The notes under the pieces were generated by a model. It did no database searches and had not been told where the DNA came from. It was given only the letters and a program-made list of their open reading frames with translations. A program made the position numbers and the translations under genes. A DNA stretch of 64,000 nucleotides from the NCBI RefSeq assembly GCF_022538115.1, contig NZ_JAKZAL010000025.1, positions 1 to 64,000 on the forward strand, given 5' to 3'. Origin of the DNA: Cognataquiflexum rubidum (lineage in GTDB: Bacteria; Bacteroidota; Bacteroidia; Cytophagales; Cyclobacteriaceae). This document shows, in pieces, positions 62,290 to 64,000 of the stretch; the stretch's first letter is position 1; each line of letters opens with the position of its first letter.

Positions 62290-62336
62290 ATCAGCCAAGA
62301 GGGGTTAATTTTAAATTAATTCCTCTTGCAGCTGAT
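62290..62336 (+). terminator. Long hairpin after the dehydrogenase gene
   Basis: ATCAGC-CAAGAGG-GGTTAATT pairs with AATTAATT-CCTCTTG-CA-GCTGAT around a 3-base loop. The stem is long but there is no T run, so it may be a terminator or an mRNA 3'-end stabiliser. Confidence 0.5.
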
Positions 62337-62472
62337 TTAGTATGCAGACCTTTTCATTCAAAATAAGTAGTTTAGCGAAAGTAAAATCCAAATTTGTATA
62401 TTGATTGACATTATATCTTAGGTTTTTCTGAAACCCAAAACTGTTGAAAAAGACTGCTTAATTTTAAAATTA

Positions 62473-63972
62473 ATGAAGAACCTATTTGCCGTTTTTATGC
62501 TTGTTTTCGGGATGGTTTTTTTAAACCTAATTCCGGAGGCAAATGCCCAGACAGAGGCCCAAACAGAAATGACAAGTGGGGATAGTGCAATCCATCATAA
62601 TGACGGAGAGGCTGTGCATAGTGAGGGTCATGATGCCCATGGTTCAGCCCCCATCTGGCTGGTGATTCCCTTTGTGGCATTGTTGTTAATGATTGCGACC
62701 GGTCCCTTATTTTATGAAAATTTTTGGCACCATAATTATCCAAAAATCGCAGTGGGTTTGGCTATCATGGTTGTTTTCTATTACCTGTTTGTGCTACATA
62801 ATGTCCACGGACCTGTGCATGCCTTGGCAGAATATATCCAATTTATTGCCCTCTTATCTTCGCTTTACATTGCTTCAGGTGGAATCCTGATTGAAATTGA
62901 TAAAAAATCCACCCCGTTAGCCAATGTCACCCTCCTTTTGGTGGGAGCTTTGGTATCCAACCTAATCGGGACAACAGGGGCTTCGATGCTTCTTATAAGG
63001 CCTTTTATCAGGTTAAACAAGGGAAATATCCAACCTTATCATATTATCTTTTTCATATTTATGGTGAGCAATATCGGAGGATCTTTGACTCCGATCGGTG
63101 ATCCACCGCTTTTCCTTGGCTTCCTAAAGGGTGTACCTTTCTTTTGGACAATCGAACATAATTGGCCGGCATGGGCATTGGCCTTGCTTTTATTGGCCGG
63201 GGTATTTTATGTGATTGATAGGAAGTTTGGAAAATCCATTGAGGAAGAGGACCTTGAAGAAGTAGTTTATACCAACAAATTTGGCTTGATTGGTTCAAGA
63301 AATTTCTTGTGGTTATTAGTGATCATCGGATCGGTGTTTTTGGATCCAAATGTTTTGGATTGGGTACCTGCCATAAACTATGACGGGCAAAAATTTTCTT
63401 TCCTAAGAGAGATCATTATGCTTTCCGTTGCTTTCATGAGTTATAAATTTGCCGATCAAAAAGCCATAAAAGGAAATGAATTTAACTTCGAACCAATCCT
63501 CGAAGTTGCTTTCATATTTATCGGGATCTTTGGAACGATGATGCCCGCTTTGGAATTGGTAGGTAATTTTGCCAAATCTCCCGAAGGAGCTGCTTTGATT
63601 ACCCACAACACTTTGTATTGGGGCACGGGTGTCTTGTCCGGGGTCTTGGACAATGCTCCAACCTACCTCAACTTCCTGGCCGCAGCCATGGCCTCCCAAG
63701 GGGCAGAGATTGGGGTAATTGAGGACGTTAGGAATTTTTCCCTTGATAATTATGAGGATTCATCCTTTGAGCTGATGGCCATATCTCTTGCTTCGGTATT
63801 CTTCGGTGCAATGACATATATTGGCAACGGGCCGAACTTTATGGTCAAATCCATTGCAGAACAAAATGGCATCAAAATGCCATCCTTTTTTGGATACATA
63901 ATTAGGTTTTCACTTCCAATATTACTTCCAATCCTGTTTATAATTTGGTTGGTGTTTTTCGCCTTCGTTTGA
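62473..63972 (+). CDS. nhaD: NhaD-type sodium:proton antiporter
   Basis: 499 residues. Signal peptide, a His/Glu/Asp-rich stretch (about 35-60: SAIHHNDGEAVHSEGHDAHGS) and then 12-13 membrane helices. The ion-transporter family marks NLIGTTGASMLLIRP, NIGGSLTPIGDPPLFLGFLKGVPFFW and LSGVLDNAPTYLNFLAAAMA place it with NhaD. The His-rich exported loop is unusual for NhaD and may bind metal or sense pH. It is preceded by about 200 bases without a clear promoter. The window ends 28 bases after its stop. Confidence 0.92.
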   Translation: MKNLFAVFMLVFGMVFLNLIPEANAQTEAQTEMTSGDSAIHHNDGEAVHSEGHDAHGSAPIWLVIPFVALLLMIATGPLFYENFWHHNYPKIAVGLAIMVVFYYLFVLHNVHGPVHALAEYIQFIALLSSLYIASGGILIEIDKKSTPLANVTLLLVGALVSNLIGTTGASMLLIRPFIRLNKGNIQPYHIIFFIFMVSNIGGSLTPIGDPPLFLGFLKGVPFFWTIEHNWPAWALALLLLAGVFYVIDRKFGKSIEEEDLEEVVYTNKFGLIGSRNFLWLLVIIGSVFLDPNVLDWVPAINYDGQKFSFLREIIMLSVAFMSYKFADQKAIKGNEFNFEPILEVAFIFIGIFGTMMPALELVGNFAKSPEGAALITHNTLYWGTGVLSGVLDNAPTYLNFLAAAMASQGAEIGVIEDVRNFSLDNYEDSSFELMAISLASVFFGAMTYIGNGPNFMVKSIAEQNGIKMPSFFGYIIRFSLPILLPILFIIWLVFFAFV

Positions 63973-64000
63973 CCTTAAAAAAATAGACAGGCCAATTTAT

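Overview
The window is chromosomal DNA of a Bacteroidota bacterium, most like the order Cytophagales, family Cyclobacteriaceae (an Algoriphagus-type organism). This placement is inferred from gene content: a TonB-dependent receptor with a carboxypeptidase-like N-terminal domain, a GldE-type CBS/DUF21 protein next to lptC and a PpiD-like chaperone, Bacteroidota promoter motifs (TAnnTTTG, with TTG about 20 bases upstream before glyA), an almost complete lack of Shine-Dalgarno sites, and CACAGAG-type and TACGAATT-type intergenic repeats. No rRNA, integrase, transposase or CRISPR array was seen.

Layout. 0-3 kb: two small haem-binding CxxCH proteins and a lone lipoprotein. 3.3-9 kb: a minus-strand group of exported enzymes (sugar-phosphate-isomerase-like TIM barrel, Gfo/Idh/MocA oxidoreductase, formylglycine-enzyme-like protein, S9 peptidase), with the remnant of a duplicated isomerase gene beside it. 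9.18-9.49 kb: two tandem, structured, tRNA-like RNA genes of unusual form with a shared terminator, then 0.7 kb of repeats. 10.3-13.4 kb: rbfA with a LolC/E-like permease, and a polytopic membrane protein. 13.6-38.2 kb: a LuxR-type regulator and then one long plus-strand operon for an extracellular contractile injection system (eCIS). 38.3-46.3 kb: yjdM, rpiB-tatC, glyA, a probable zinc-uptake TonB receptor with a His-rich partner, two small convergent genes and an AEC transporter. 46.8-59.8 kb: an AsmA-like protein, an inositol-phosphatase-type enzyme, DUF493-PCD-rsmI, ppiD-like, gldE-like, lptC, a TPR protein, an outer-membrane barrel protein and coaX. 59.9-64 kb: anmK, a Glu/Leu dehydrogenase and an NhaD-type antiporter.

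The eCIS is the centrepiece. In order it carries: cap/terminator (DUF4255), an unknown 205-residue protein, one sheath, two tube proteins, a DUF5908-type mini-protein, a LysM tube-baseplate adaptor, a VgrG-like spike, a PAAR tip, gp25, two large baseplate proteins, a 1366-residue protein with three PKD domains, a tape-measure protein, an AAA+ ATPase, and two DUF4157 proteins that are the likely cargo. All genes are on one strand with gaps of 0-74 bases, all are intact, and there is no T6SS membrane complex or phage head gene, so a released, phage-tail-like particle is expected. The class is known (Afp, PVC, MAC; AlgoCIS of Algoriphagus machipongonensis is the closest described type that I can name). 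What looks new are the cargo proteins, in particular one whose second HExxH site and probable third zinc ligand are about 280 residues apart across a coiled-coil-like region, the PKD protein at the fibre position, and a shared N-terminal leader on both cargo proteins.
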